Source: a virus
Reading direction: 5' to 3' (one strand)
Length of the DNA stretch: 28,531 nt
Virus record (IMG/VR): IMGVR_UViG_3300020578_000336
Location: 1 to 28,531 of that record
Each line of letters opens with the position of its first letter. Positions within the stretch are counted from its first letter, which is position 1. This document shows, in pieces, positions 20,012 to 28,531 of this stretch. Under the pieces are notes generated by a model. It was given only the letters and a program-made list of their open reading frames with translations, was not told the origin of the DNA and did not search any database. The position numbers and the translations under genes are program-made.

Positions 20012-20884
20012 TCACAATGAGGGGTCTGGTGGCGATGGTACGCCTGCCCATGAAGCGGCAACATTTACGCCGTCAAAGCTAAACTCAAAAGTTACCGGAT
20101 CTGTGGGAATGAATGGTGCGCCAGTATTAGTGGCGCCAAACCAAGAGCGAAAAGTGCCACCGCCTTCTGCCCCAATACTTCCAAGAAAGCCACCAACCGA
20201 CGTGAATGGTGGCATTGGGTAGATTGGCCCTCCTCCCCACCAAGCAAGCGAGGTTGGGCTTACCGTAAACGGGCCTGTAAATACAGGCGGATTGCCGGTG
20301 GAAATCCAAGCAGAAGGCAGCCCGCCTCCTTCGCCAACAACTCTGTAAAAGGGATAAAGCAAAGGGTTGAATCCGCCCCAGTCGATACCTTCGGCGCAAG
20401 TCCCACTCCCAACCCATGCACCATCTGCGCCAAAGCCGGGTGATGGAGTTGCAACAACAGGCGCACCGTGATTACGGTATTGCTCAGCGAGTTGCCCGAT
20501 GAACGTGATGGGCTCCAGTCGTGTATAGCCCGGTGCAACCTGCTCGTACTTCAGCTCGCCGGGCGCAAAATGCCATTCAAGTGTTGGCGGAATCTTGGCT
20601 AGCAGTTCCGCTTTGATGCCAAAGAAGAACTTGGCTGGCAATTCAAGCGGTTTGTAATCCCCTTGCGCTGCATCGCAGGCGGCCCACACTTCTGCCATCT
20701 GCTCATCGGTGATAACACCAAATGCGATTCGCAGGCTGGCGTCAACGCTCAACGCGCCAAAGCCACGGACAGAAGCACTGCCGCCGTTCTTCGGCTCATA
20801 GCGGCGATTGGGAAAGCGACCGAGCTTCAGTTCACGGCCGCCCTCTTCGGCAATGGGCTCCAGTGGCGGGAAGGGAATGGCCAT
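20012..20884 (-). CDS. tail protein with Gly/Pro-rich C-terminal extension (290 aa)
   Basis: The ATG at 20884 (MAIPFPPLEPIAEEGGRELK) is chosen because the upstream stop is one base away; the longer frame to 21031 lies over the previous gene. Residues 1-145 form the domain shared with the 134-residue protein, including 'RIAFGVITDEQMAEVWAACD'. After 'TRLEPITFIGQL' the protein turns into a 145-residue Gly/Pro/Trp-rich part ('GGGLPSAWISTGNPP', 'SVGGFLGSIGAEGGG', 'FEFSFDGVNVAASWAG'), encoded by DNA that is more AT-rich than the first half. Likely a tail-tip or fibre protein with an acquired adhesive end. Confidence 0.65.
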   Translation of the reverse strand: MAIPFPPLEPIAEEGGRELKLGRFPNRRYEPKNGGSASVRGFGALSVDASLRIAFGVITDEQMAEVWAACDAAQGDYKPLELPAKFFFGIKAELLAKIPPTLEWHFAPGELKYEQVAPGYTRLEPITFIGQLAEQYRNHGAPVVATPSPGFGADGAWVGSGTCAEGIDWGGFNPLLYPFYRVVGEGGGLPSAWISTGNPPVFTGPFTVSPTSLAWWGGGPIYPMPPFTSVGGFLGSIGAEGGGTFRSWFGATNTGAPFIPTDPVTFEFSFDGVNVAASWAGVPSPPDPSL

Positions 20885-20885
20885 G

Positions 20886-23800
20886 TCAGATCCCCCACTT
20901 ATCCATAAGATAGGTTTCCAGATCGGTGCGGTCACCGGATGGCAGGAGCGTGTCGAAAACCAGCATCTCGCCGATGTAGCCACTCCACCCACGACCAAGG
21001 CTAACCAGGTTCCGATCCATGCCAAAACCAACCCTAGTGGTTGAGCTATATGCGGTCGTGTTCTTCACGCGCAGTAGGCATGGGCTTTGGATTTCCGTAA
21101 ACACATTAGAGAAGCGATTCGTCCCGTTGTTCCCGTTAATAAATGCACCATCAAACGTGCCGCTTTGCAGCGCTGTGCCCACGTTGTTACCGCTAATATA
21201 CCAAGTGTTATTAAAGGCGCCAAGGATGCCGTCAAAATTGGTAAAAGCGGATCCATCGTATTGCAGCACAACGTACATCTCCTGAATAGCAAATGCTGCT
21301 GAGGCCGTGGCCAGGGCGATGCCATTGTCACCAGCCGGCCACTCAGCAGCATTAAGGCCATTCATTGCGGCGGTGGTGTAGTCGGGGCGGGGATTAATTA
21401 CGTTAACTTCTGACAATGTGAGCCCATTGCCGCTCTTGTCTGCCCATGTCTGGATTTTGCCACCACTGGTAGTGATGGTACTGGCGTCACTGGCATCCCA
21501 CCACGCGACCGGAGAAAGCGTCAGCGGATCAAATGTAGGCGCGTCGTCATCTTCAATCGTCCCGACAACTGCTGCCACAGTGCCAATGACATAGCCAGTG
21601 CCTGCCGCAATCTGCAGACTTACTGTTCTGTCGCCATCAGCATCTGCGTTGTCGATGGGCGTCACCAGCACGTCGGCACTCGCATCACCCGCGCCAATCA
21701 CAACGCTCGTGTCAATCGTGTCGTAGTCTGTGCCATTGACGGCGGTGCCAGCAATCGTATAGTTGACGGTCAGCGCTTCAGTCGTGTCGCCTGTGCGGGT
21801 GAATGTGAATACAAGATCGTCGGCGCTGTTTTCGACAACGCTGGCAGGCGCGACAGAGAGCGTAATCGTCGGCAGTTCAGTGACGCTCCACTCAAACGTC
21901 CAGCCGTCAGTCGGCAGGCTAGCGCCTAGGATGCCTTCATAAAGCGACGTGCCAGGCGCCAGCGTATCAGCGCCATCAATCGTCAGCGGCTCCTCCGCGA
22001 ACACGCTGACCAGCTTGATTGCGGGATAGACAACGCCATCAACAACTGCATTGAGATTGACAAATCGAGAGCCGACCACAGTATCTGAGAATGTGATCGT
22101 CACCGTGTCAGTGGTTTCATCGGCAAGCGTGCCTTCGCCGGTCATCGTCCATTCGTAGGTTGCCGTGGTGAATGGCAGTGCGATATTGGCAGTCAGCACA
22201 ACGTCGCCACTGCCAATGCGATAGTCAGGGCCGTCAATCGTAACTGCGTTGCCGGTGGGCGCCGTAACAGTCACCACCCGCGAACCGCTGCGATCGAGAC
22301 TGTCTGACGTGCGCGTAGCAGTGACATTCAACGTCGCAGTGCCGACGCCTGCGAACGTGACTTCTGGCGTCTTGGATGTGTCATCGTCAAAGGTGACGCC
22401 TGTACCAGTCCACGCATAAGTGTAGGTATCCTCAGGCCCGTCAATCTCTGCAATATACATATAAGTGCTGCCATCAACAGCGCCAAGCGGGCCGATGACG
22501 TTCACGCCAGCAAACGGCGGCTCCAACGGTACATCAGGCGGTAGTTCACCGATCAGACCTTCGATGACCCACGCGTCAGGATCATCCCAATCCTCCAGCA
22601 GCAGCGAGCGGCCATCGCCGTCCAGCGGGAAATAGCTGGCGGTGATCTCCAAGTTGCCTTCGTCGTTGTAGCTGATAACTTGCGCCTTGAATGTCTGTGT
22701 TGCCTGTACGGAATCTGCGATGCAGAACACGGCGTTGCTATAGCCGACCACCTTGCCGGCGGTGACGACGATGGCGACCTCCTGCAGTTCGCCGCTGCCA
22801 TCCCAGAGCACGACGTTGTAGGTGCCGTTGGCGAGCGGCGTGCCGGCTGTGGTGGTGGTCGAGCCGTCCGCGAGGATCACGCCGTTGTTCGGCTGCTCGT
22901 AGGCCAGCACCTCCATGCCGACCTTGATGATGGCGCCGGGCTCCAGGGCGTTGCGGTCCGGCAAGCACTCGATCGTGATGTCGTGCGTGATCAGCCGCTG
23001 CTCACGGCAGCGCATCTTGGCGGCGTCTACGGCGTGCCGCTCGGACGTGCCGAACTCGCTGATGTCGAGCTGCACCAGCGGCGCTGAGTCGGGCGTGCCG
23101 GCCTCGCGGACGGTCAGCTCGCGGATCACCGGGAACAGCCCCCGGCCGCTGAGATCGCTCGCCTGTCTTTCCTCGCGCCACTTCACCGACACACGGATGG
23201 GCTGCCGCTCCTGGCTGTCCCGCTCAGCGACCGTGACCGCATCGGCGTTGCCGGCGGTGAACAGCGCGGTCGGCGTGTACTGCTTGCCGAACTCAGCGAT
23301 AGGCGACAGGTGAAACTTTCCGTTCTTGGTGGAGAGATCCAGCAGGAACAGCTTGGCCAATTCAGCACCCTTGCCGCGAATGTTAATGGGGTCACTGATC
23401 CCCATGTCGAAGAAGTATCTGCGGCTGTATGTCCACTGGCCTGCAGCATAGAAGCTGGCAAAGTCAATCTGTGCTGGGCTCACAATGTCACCAGCGCCGA
23501 AGCGCTCATTGGTGAGCATGATCGCCAGCACTTCAGGAAAAACGTGCGTTGCACCAAAGCCGCAGTTGACGTAGACGCTGAACTGGTTGAGTTCGTTGAA
23601 GCTGGGACCGCTGCGAAGCGTCAGCCCAACTGTGGAGATGCCCTCGTAGGTAGGGATTGACGGATTGGGCGAAATCAGGTTGACATAGGCAATCTCATGC
23701 TCCGGCTGATTAGCAGAAGTTTGGATCTCTTCGTAGGCAAAGATTTCGGCCAGTGCGCCATAAGCATCGGCATAGCTCGCTTCGTCTTTCGGTCCAACGC

Positions 23801-24842
23801 CAAGATCGCCAAAGCTGCTGAAGATGTTGACCTGCGGAATGGTGGCCGCCAGACCGAATGTGCCCGGCCCCGGCGCCAGTGATTCACCGGAGTAGTTGAA
23901 CACAAAGCCGTTGCTCGATCCAGTCTTGGCTGGCCCCGCCATGCGGCTATCAAGAAGTACCAGCGGCCCAGGCGACAGATTGTTGCGGATCTCCCAGCCG
24001 GTGAGCGGCAAATGCTGAATCTCCCAGCGCTGCGCGGAGGGAAACTGCAGCCGGATGTAGTTGTAAGTCGATTGCTGCGTCTGGCTGGCAATACAGAAGT
24101 TCACGTCCAATTCGGTGAACGCAGCGTCAGAGCCCGCAGGACGGCAGCCAATGCGGAAGAAGCTGTAGCGTTTCTCAGGCAACGAGATCGTGCCAGATGT
24201 CAGTTGCGACGTATTGAGTGTCTGGCCGGCACCGATGACAGCGCCGTTGTAAAGGTCGCAGGAAACAAGATCAGACCAGAAGCCGGAGTACGCATCACGG
24301 AAGTTGCACAGCCCGCTGTAGCGGATACCAAGCGAACTCTTGTAGCCAATTTCGATAACCTGCGTTGCGCGATCAACGATGAACGACGAGATCGCTGCGC
24401 GGAACAAATGACTTGTCTGCGTGCCGTTATAGACGTTGCCGGGTGTCAGTGCATTGCGCTGGATCGCTGGAATTGACGTGCAGACGGCATAACCAGGCCG
24501 CACAACGCTGAACTCGGCTTCAATCGTGACGCCACCGCCTTTCGGCTCGTTTTCTGCTTCCGAGACGAACACTTCACCAGCGGGCGAGCGGCCTGTGCAG
24601 ATGGCGTAGCACTGGCCAAACTTGTATAGCTCGCCAACGACAACAGAATCATCCCACTGGCGCTGGCGACCGGCGATGGTCTGTGCGGCATCAATGCCTT
24701 TGACGATCCCGACAGGCGGCAGCAGCCATGCAAACGCAGTGTCGTAGTCGCTGCTCGCATCAATACGATAAACGAAGCTGTCGCCTACGTTGAAGTAGTG
24801 CAGTTCGCCTTCGGAGGCAAGTGTGTAGGAGGGGCCTGGCAT
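20886..24842 (-). CDS. gpJ-like tail-tip protein with Ig/PKD, Calx-beta and LamG-like domains
   Basis: The 1318-residue protein, the largest here. About residues 1-790 form a tail-hub scaffold; 'ITIECLPDRNALEPGAIIKV' and 'YEQPNNGVILADGS' are typical of the C-terminal hub of gpJ-like host-specificity proteins. About 790-990 hold two to three Ig/PKD-like domains ('YTYAWTGTGVTFDDDTSKTP'). About 991-1103 is a Calx-beta domain ('SVVENSADDLVFTFTRTGDT', 'NGTDYDTI', 'EDDD'). About 1104-1318 is a LamG/ConA-like lectin domain ('WWDASDASTITT', 'QTWADKSGNG', 'GYIGEMLVFD'). The N-terminal half of a normal gpJ is encoded by the gene two bases upstream. Likely role: host recognition at the tail tip. Confidence 0.82.
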   Translation of the reverse strand: MPGPSYTLASEGELHYFNVGDSFVYRIDASSDYDTAFAWLLPPVGIVKGIDAAQTIAGRQRQWDDSVVVGELYKFGQCYAICTGRSPAGEVFVSEAENEPKGGGVTIEAEFSVVRPGYAVCTSIPAIQRNALTPGNVYNGTQTSHLFRAAISSFIVDRATQVIEIGYKSSLGIRYSGLCNFRDAYSGFWSDLVSCDLYNGAVIGAGQTLNTSQLTSGTISLPEKRYSFFRIGCRPAGSDAAFTELDVNFCIASQTQQSTYNYIRLQFPSAQRWEIQHLPLTGWEIRNNLSPGPLVLLDSRMAGPAKTGSSNGFVFNYSGESLAPGPGTFGLAATIPQVNIFSSFGDLGVGPKDEASYADAYGALAEIFAYEEIQTSANQPEHEIAYVNLISPNPSIPTYEGISTVGLTLRSGPSFNELNQFSVYVNCGFGATHVFPEVLAIMLTNERFGAGDIVSPAQIDFASFYAAGQWTYSRRYFFDMGISDPINIRGKGAELAKLFLLDLSTKNGKFHLSPIAEFGKQYTPTALFTAGNADAVTVAERDSQERQPIRVSVKWREERQASDLSGRGLFPVIRELTVREAGTPDSAPLVQLDISEFGTSERHAVDAAKMRCREQRLITHDITIECLPDRNALEPGAIIKVGMEVLAYEQPNNGVILADGSTTTTAGTPLANGTYNVVLWDGSGELQEVAIVVTAGKVVGYSNAVFCIADSVQATQTFKAQVISYNDEGNLEITASYFPLDGDGRSLLLEDWDDPDAWVIEGLIGELPPDVPLEPPFAGVNVIGPLGAVDGSTYMYIAEIDGPEDTYTYAWTGTGVTFDDDTSKTPEVTFAGVGTATLNVTATRTSDSLDRSGSRVVTVTAPTGNAVTIDGPDYRIGSGDVVLTANIALPFTTATYEWTMTGEGTLADETTDTVTITFSDTVVGSRFVNLNAVVDGVVYPAIKLVSVFAEEPLTIDGADTLAPGTSLYEGILGASLPTDGWTFEWSVTELPTITLSVAPASVVENSADDLVFTFTRTGDTTEALTVNYTIAGTAVNGTDYDTIDTSVVIGAGDASADVLVTPIDNADADGDRTVSLQIAAGTGYVIGTVAAVVGTIEDDDAPTFDPLTLSPVAWWDASDASTITTSGGKIQTWADKSGNGLTLSEVNVINPRPDYTTAAMNGLNAAEWPAGDNGIALATASAAFAIQEMYVVLQYDGSAFTNFDGILGAFNNTWYISGNNVGTALQSGTFDGAFINGNNGTNRFSNVFTEIQSPCLLRVKNTTAYSSTTRVGFGMDRNLVSLGRGWSGYIGEMLVFDTLLPSGDRTDLETYLMDKWGI

Positions 24843-24844
24843 CG

Positions 24845-25846
24845 CTACGCAATAGGCTCTCCGACCGGGCGATAGGCTATCACGCCTGAACGCGACGAGA
24901 AAATGACCGACTGTTTTATCCGCTCTGCTTTGCCCTGAGAATCCCAGTTACAAGTAATTTGGCTAGCCCCACTACTGCCAACTGGCTTCAACTGAGGATT
25001 GCTAGTTGAGCGGATGACTGGACTAACCCGATAGCCCAAGTTGTTGCCCATCGGCGCATACACGCCAAACGCCGTCTGATTGTTGGGGCGACTGACGTAG
25101 CAGAAATCATTGCTGTATTGCTGGTTGATGCCGCGCACGTCAAACACGCTGGCGCCACCATCGTTCTCGGCATTGCCCTCGTCGTTCGCAGCAAGCCGCC
25201 CGGCAATGTGATCAGTGCTGCGAATCAGGCCGCCGCCAGCGCGAAAGTAAACCGAAACACGGCCTGCAGTGTTACCCGTGGGATTCAGATCGTAGGTGCC
25301 CAGCAGGTTATCGCCAATGGCGAACTGCCTTGGATCCAGCGCACCAATCGGTCCCTCGGAAACCATGAACGCCGCCCGCAGCAGTTGACCGGTGCCCTGC
25401 GAAAACAGTTGCGACCACAGCAGGTTGGTGTTGACGCGCACGCCGCCATACCACACGCCATCAAGCTGTTCGCGTTTGGCGAACACGACAGGGATAACGC
25501 TGCCCATTTCGACAACGTTCTGCGTGCTGCTGAAGCCAGCGCGAGGGGCGAACCTGCCACCGCTGACGATGTTCTGGCCATCAACACTGGTGGTATTGAG
25601 CTGCGCTGGGTTGTTGTTCTGCCGGCGCGATAGGCGGCTGGCGAGATAGCTCAGCGCCAAGCCGATCACCAGCTTGACAAGGAAGGGGATGATCAAAAAC
25701 GCCGTGGGTTGGCCAGGGCGAATGTCATTGAACGTAGAAGCCTGCTTGACGAAGTATCTGTATTGATCTTCGTCCCATCCGAGCAGGTCGATCAGCTTCC
25801 GGTCCTCGGGAAGCAGGATGACCCGTGACTGGCGGGGGGAAAGCAT
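24845..25846 (-). CDS. gpJ N-terminal-half-like tail assembly protein (333 aa)
   Basis: The 333-residue protein starts MLSPRQSRVILLPEDRKLID. It has a hydrophobic segment at residues 48-69 (TAFLIIPFLVKLVIGLALSY), as the N-termini of gpJ-like proteins often do, then the family-typical 'VVEMGSVIPVVFAKREQLDG', 'VWYGGVRVN', 'AAFMVSEGPIGALD'. It ends where the hub part of a gpJ would continue, and that part is the next ORF. The stop is TAG with two bases to the next ATG, so the protein looks split rather than broken; both halves keep clean frames. It starts within the upstream stop (TGATG). Confidence 0.75.
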   Translation of the reverse strand: MLSPRQSRVILLPEDRKLIDLLGWDEDQYRYFVKQASTFNDIRPGQPTAFLIIPFLVKLVIGLALSYLASRLSRRQNNNPAQLNTTSVDGQNIVSGGRFAPRAGFSSTQNVVEMGSVIPVVFAKREQLDGVWYGGVRVNTNLLWSQLFSQGTGQLLRAAFMVSEGPIGALDPRQFAIGDNLLGTYDLNPTGNTAGRVSVYFRAGGGLIRSTDHIAGRLAANDEGNAENDGGASVFDVRGINQQYSNDFCYVSRPNNQTAFGVYAPMGNNLGYRVSPVIRSTSNPQLKPVGSSGASQITCNWDSQGKAERIKQSVIFSSRSGVIAYRPVGEPIA

Positions 25847-26322
25847 CAGGAGAGCGGGATCGAGCCGGTCGTAGGGAGCTGGCCGACGAGCGCCGTGGTG
25901 AGTCTACGCCGTGGGAACTCGGCCTCGATGGCATCGAGCGGGCTGCCCAGCCGCACGGAAAGCGTTAGCTGATCGTGGCTGAAGCCAAGAATCTGATAAA
26001 CGTCCTCGCTGTACTGCGATGTCTCGACAAGATCGTCAGGATCCAGCCATACAGTTCGCAGTCGCATCAGATGGCGCAGTTGCGATGCTTCCTTGAAGAT
26101 GTTGAGATCGAGCTGATTCAGCGAAAACAGCACCGTTGCGCTAACGGCAGCAGCCTCCAGATCAACAGATCCACCGCTGAAGCCGAAGCCTGCATAGGTG
26201 TAGTCATCGCCCATGTATTCACGCACTTGCCCTTGCGTGAAGTTCTGCCATGCTTGGCCGGCGATGGGGACGCCGGTTCTGTCAAGGATAGCGATGTAGG
26301 TGCCAATCGCAAGCTGTGACAT
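25846..26322 (-). CDS. minor tail protein L-like (158 aa)
   Basis: The ATG at 26322 overlaps the tape-measure stop by one base (TGATG), so the longer upstream frame is rejected. The 158-residue product ends 'LRLGSPLDAIEAEFPRRRLT' (give or take its first residue), a pattern of the lambda gpL-type minor tail proteins, which in full carry a C-terminal Cys-rich iron-sulfur part. That part (CxW-YxG---CGY) is missing here, so this is a short version. Position after the tape measure and before the gpJ-like genes matches gpL exactly. Role: tail-tip assembly. Confidence 0.65.
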   Translation of the reverse strand: MSQLAIGTYIAILDRTGVPIAGQAWQNFTQGQVREYMGDDYTYAGFGFSGGSVDLEAAAVSATVLFSLNQLDLNIFKEASQLRHLMRLRTVWLDPDDLVETSQYSEDVYQILGFSHDQLTLSVRLGSPLDAIEAEFPRRRLTTALVGQLPTTGSIPLS

Positions 26323-28531
26323 CAGCGCATCCCAGCGGCACGACGAGCGGCCGGCGATTCCTGCAGCCGGCGCTGGCTGTAGCCAAAGGACTGCTTGGTG
26401 GCCCGATCGATGATCTTCGGCACTTCGTCCTGCCTGACGTAGGCGGTGGAGTCGAACACCAGCGTAGGCCCGTCGTAGGAGATCGACACCTCGCCGCCAC
26501 CCATGCCGGCCTCGCCACCGGCGGCGCCAGGGCTGCTCAGGGAGTCCCACAGGCGGCTGCTGGTCTCGTTGGGGATGATCGTGCTGAGGCCACGGGCAAC
26601 GGACAGCTCGGGGCCTTGCTCGCCCACCCAGGAGGGCTGCCCGATCGGCGGGTTGCCGCCCGCAGCGAAGCCGAGGGCGCCCGAGAACAGGTCGGTGATG
26701 ATGCCCTCGCTGAGCCCGCTGCCGCCGAAGGCGCCCGAGACCGGGTCGGCACCGGAGAACAGGCTGCCGACGAGCTGGCCGATGCCGCCGCCGAAGCCCT
26801 TAGTCGCCGTGCCTGCTGTCAGCATCTGCGCGGCAATCATGAACTGCGTCGCGGCTTGCTGCATCAACGTACCGGCCAATACATTCTGCTGAGCGGCGAC
26901 GTTCTGCTGAACAGAAGCAAGCTCTGCCGTCAGGTTCGGCCGCAGCAGGTTAAACGCCGTATCGGTGATCAGTTGCTCGATCGGACGCAGCGCCGACTGA
27001 ATCAGCGTGTTGCCGATCGTAGCAAGCATTGCGGAGAACGCTTGCCGGATGTCGCCACCAGCCACCGATGCGATCAGCGCGTTGCGGATGCCGTCACCGA
27101 TCGAGCCGCCGATGGATTGTGCATCCTGCACGGTCTCCTGCAGCAACGTGAGCGTGCGGACGGCATCGGCTTGGCGGCGGGCCTGCTCATCCGTGCCGCC
27201 GCGATTTTTGATGCCAGCGAAAGCGGCCGATGCTTGCGTGCCGACGCCGAAGCCTGCATCGATGCCGCTGGTGAGATTCTGGATCTCGCGCTGAGTATTG
27301 ACTAGCTCCTGCTGGAAGCCGCGCTGCTTTTCAATTTCCAGCAGTGCTTCGGCAATCCTCAGTTCTTCGCGCTTGTTCTCAAGTCCTTTCGCCAGCGCCT
27401 CTTCACGCTCCTTGGTGAGCGGACCAAGAGCTTTGACGGCCTCAGTCAGCAGCTCCTGCTCGCGGGTGTTGGCGATTTGCAGTTCAAGCAGCTTCTGCTC
27501 GGTTTCTGTTTGCTGGATGCCAGCCGCAGCAATCCGAGAGGCTAGTTCCAGTTCTTCGCGCTTCCGCACGATGCTCTGCTCGCCCACGATCTCGCGCAAA
27601 GTTTCTTCTTCGCGGCGGCGCAACTCTTCGCGCTTCAGATCCTCTTCAACCTTTTGTCGCTCGCGCTGAAGTTGTTTGTCGCGCTCGGCCTGAGCCTTCA
27701 GGTCGAAACCGGCCGTGCTGACGCCGATGCCGGGGATGGCGGAAGCTGCCGTTGTCGCAGCACCGCCTATGGCTCCAAGGTGCAGCGCGAGGTTCCCGCG
27801 TGGCGTGGTGCCGGCGACACCTGTGTTCCCGCCTCGATTGCTGATTCCGCTGAGCGGCAGGCCGACTCGCGTGCCCACAGGAGCGATCAGATCGATGGCG
27901 TAAGTGCCGCGACCGACACGATTGGCGTGCCGATCGATGCCCTGTTCCACGGCGCGAGCAAGCTGCTCCCCGGTCAAACGGGAAACGTCAACGTCGCCCG
28001 AAAGATCGCCGCCGATCGAAGTACGGATGCCGCGAGCGCTGTTGGCTCGGATGATGTCAATAGCGTCTTCTCTAACAGCGGCGCGGTTACTGCCACGCAC
28101 GTCCACCATTCCGTAACCAGGCGCGAGCGACATGCGGCCCGTGCGCCCAAAGGTGCCGCCAAACGAGCCGCCGCCAATATACGGAGGCGTCATCATCGCG
28201 CTGTTTTCACGCAAGAAGCTGCGTGCATTGGCGATGCGCTGCGGCGTGTTCTGAGTTGACTTAAGCGGCCTCAGGAAATCGTCTTGGAAGGCAGTCGTGG
28301 CCTCTGTGACGTTTCTCGCAGAACGCAGCCGCTGCAGAGCGCCGGGGAACGCACGGGCCAGCTCAAAAGCAAGAAACTCGGCTTGTACGCGAATGTCGCC
28401 AGCACGGGCTTGGCTGCCTCCTGCAAACTGCAGCAGCCGCTTCTGACGGCCTGGGTCAGTCCATTGGGCAATGCCGTAACCACGTCCGCTAGCTTGATTC
28501 AGGTTGCCCTGCATCCCTCCTTCCAGCGTGC
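26322..28531 (-). CDS. tape-measure protein with lysozyme-like and M23-like domains, 5' truncated
   Basis: An ATG at 28514 with GGAGG upstream looks like a start, but the frame is open to the edge. The five codons before it (T-L-E-G-G) extend the 'GxxGNL ... GYGIAQWTDPGRQKRL' signature of the phage tail lysozyme domain, so the gene probably continues beyond the window. From the ATG: residues 1-105 lysozyme-like; about 195-248 M23-peptidase-like ('GTYAIDLIAPVGTRV', 'NLALHLG'); about 265-420 a charged coiled coil; the C-terminus has 'GFAAGGNPPIGQPSWVGEQG', typical of tape measures. It sets tail length and may locally open the host wall. First gene of the visible tail operon. Confidence 0.85.
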   Translation of the reverse strand, partial: TLEGGMQGNLNQASGRGYGIAQWTDPGRQKRLLQFAGGSQARAGDIRVQAEFLAFELARAFPGALQRLRSARNVTEATTAFQDDFLRPLKSTQNTPQRIANARSFLRENSAMMTPPYIGGGSFGGTFGRTGRMSLAPGYGMVDVRGSNRAAVREDAIDIIRANSARGIRTSIGGDLSGDVDVSRLTGEQLARAVEQGIDRHANRVGRGTYAIDLIAPVGTRVGLPLSGISNRGGNTGVAGTTPRGNLALHLGAIGGAATTAASAIPGIGVSTAGFDLKAQAERDKQLQRERQKVEEDLKREELRRREEETLREIVGEQSIVRKREELELASRIAAAGIQQTETEQKLLELQIANTREQELLTEAVKALGPLTKEREEALAKGLENKREELRIAEALLEIEKQRGFQQELVNTQREIQNLTSGIDAGFGVGTQASAAFAGIKNRGGTDEQARRQADAVRTLTLLQETVQDAQSIGGSIGDGIRNALIASVAGGDIRQAFSAMLATIGNTLIQSALRPIEQLITDTAFNLLRPNLTAELASVQQNVAAQQNVLAGTLMQQAATQFMIAAQMLTAGTATKGFGGGIGQLVGSLFSGADPVSGAFGGSGLSEGIITDLFSGALGFAAGGNPPIGQPSWVGEQGPELSVARGLSTIIPNETSSRLWDSLSSPGAAGGEAGMGGGEVSISYDGPTLVFDSTAYVRQDEVPKIIDRATKQSFGYSQRRLQESPAARRAAGMR

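Noticed and set aside
25846-26550. 234-residue version of the gpL-like gene
   Set aside because: The first 76 residues overlap the tape-measure gene out of frame and look random; the ATG at 26322 sits on the stop codon.
26316-27305. 329-residue plus-strand frame opposite the tape measure
   Set aside because: Antisense shadow of a clear tape-measure gene, with no motif of its own.

Overview
The window is about 28.5 kb of a tailed phage genome (or prophage segment), most likely a long-tailed siphovirus of a Synechococcus/Cyanobium-type cyanobacterium. The phage assignment rests on a tape-measure gene with a lysozyme-like domain, gpL- and gpJ-like tail-tip genes, tail-tube-fold proteins, an Erf-type annealing protein with a PD-(D/E)XK nuclease, a primase-helicase, a RuvC-type resolvase, and long chains of tiny genes joined by ATGA/TGATG overlaps. 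The cyanobacterial host is inferred from a palindrome that fits the remembered cyanobacterial LexA box, from small-protein families I associate with cyanophages (for example the 'LVxQWR ... AAQWGAxQELEACCEW ... IRRALEQLDD' type), and from weak Shine-Dalgarno use. No integrase, lysis cassette, terminase large subunit, portal, capsid gene, tRNA or CRISPR array was seen.

Layout. 1-1663 (minus): a terminase-small-subunit-like gene followed by five tiny overlapping genes that run off the left edge. 1664-2124: a gene-free control region rich in homopolymer runs, inverted repeats and promoter-like sequences, including the LexA-type palindrome. 2125-6884 (minus): early/middle genes comprising two small ORFs, an SF2 helicase, several small unknown proteins, two small membrane proteins, RuvC, and a protein resembling phage deoxynucleoside monophosphate kinases but without a P-loop. 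6966-9566 (plus): a large primase-helicase, divergent from the previous block. 9567-13083 (minus): accessory genes, including a winged-helix protein, mosaic small proteins with a duplicated start module, and a zinc-finger/glycine-rich protein with a PEP-CTERM-like tail. 13218-15443 (plus): a recombination operon (Erf, small unknown, possible SSB-like protein, exonuclease, small RHH-like protein). 15578-28531 (minus): the tail operon, transcribed from the right edge towards the terminator at 15532-15553. Its order is tape measure, gpL-like, gpJ-like in two ORFs, two paralogous tail proteins, three tail-tube-like proteins, then small proteins.

How the genes fit together. The Erf/nuclease pair, RuvC, the SF2 helicase and the primase-helicase form a replication-recombination set. 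Several promoters share a GCTAAC element 6-8 bases before the -10, and others share a TGTGCTACA-type extended -10. This suggests coordinated control of the early minus-strand and recombination operons. The tail operon has receptor-binding modules (Ig/PKD-like, Calx-beta, LamG-like lectin, a propeller-like region) attached to tail-tip and tail-tube-like scaffolds. Some of these modules are visibly more AT-rich than the scaffolds, as expected for exchangeable host-range cassettes.
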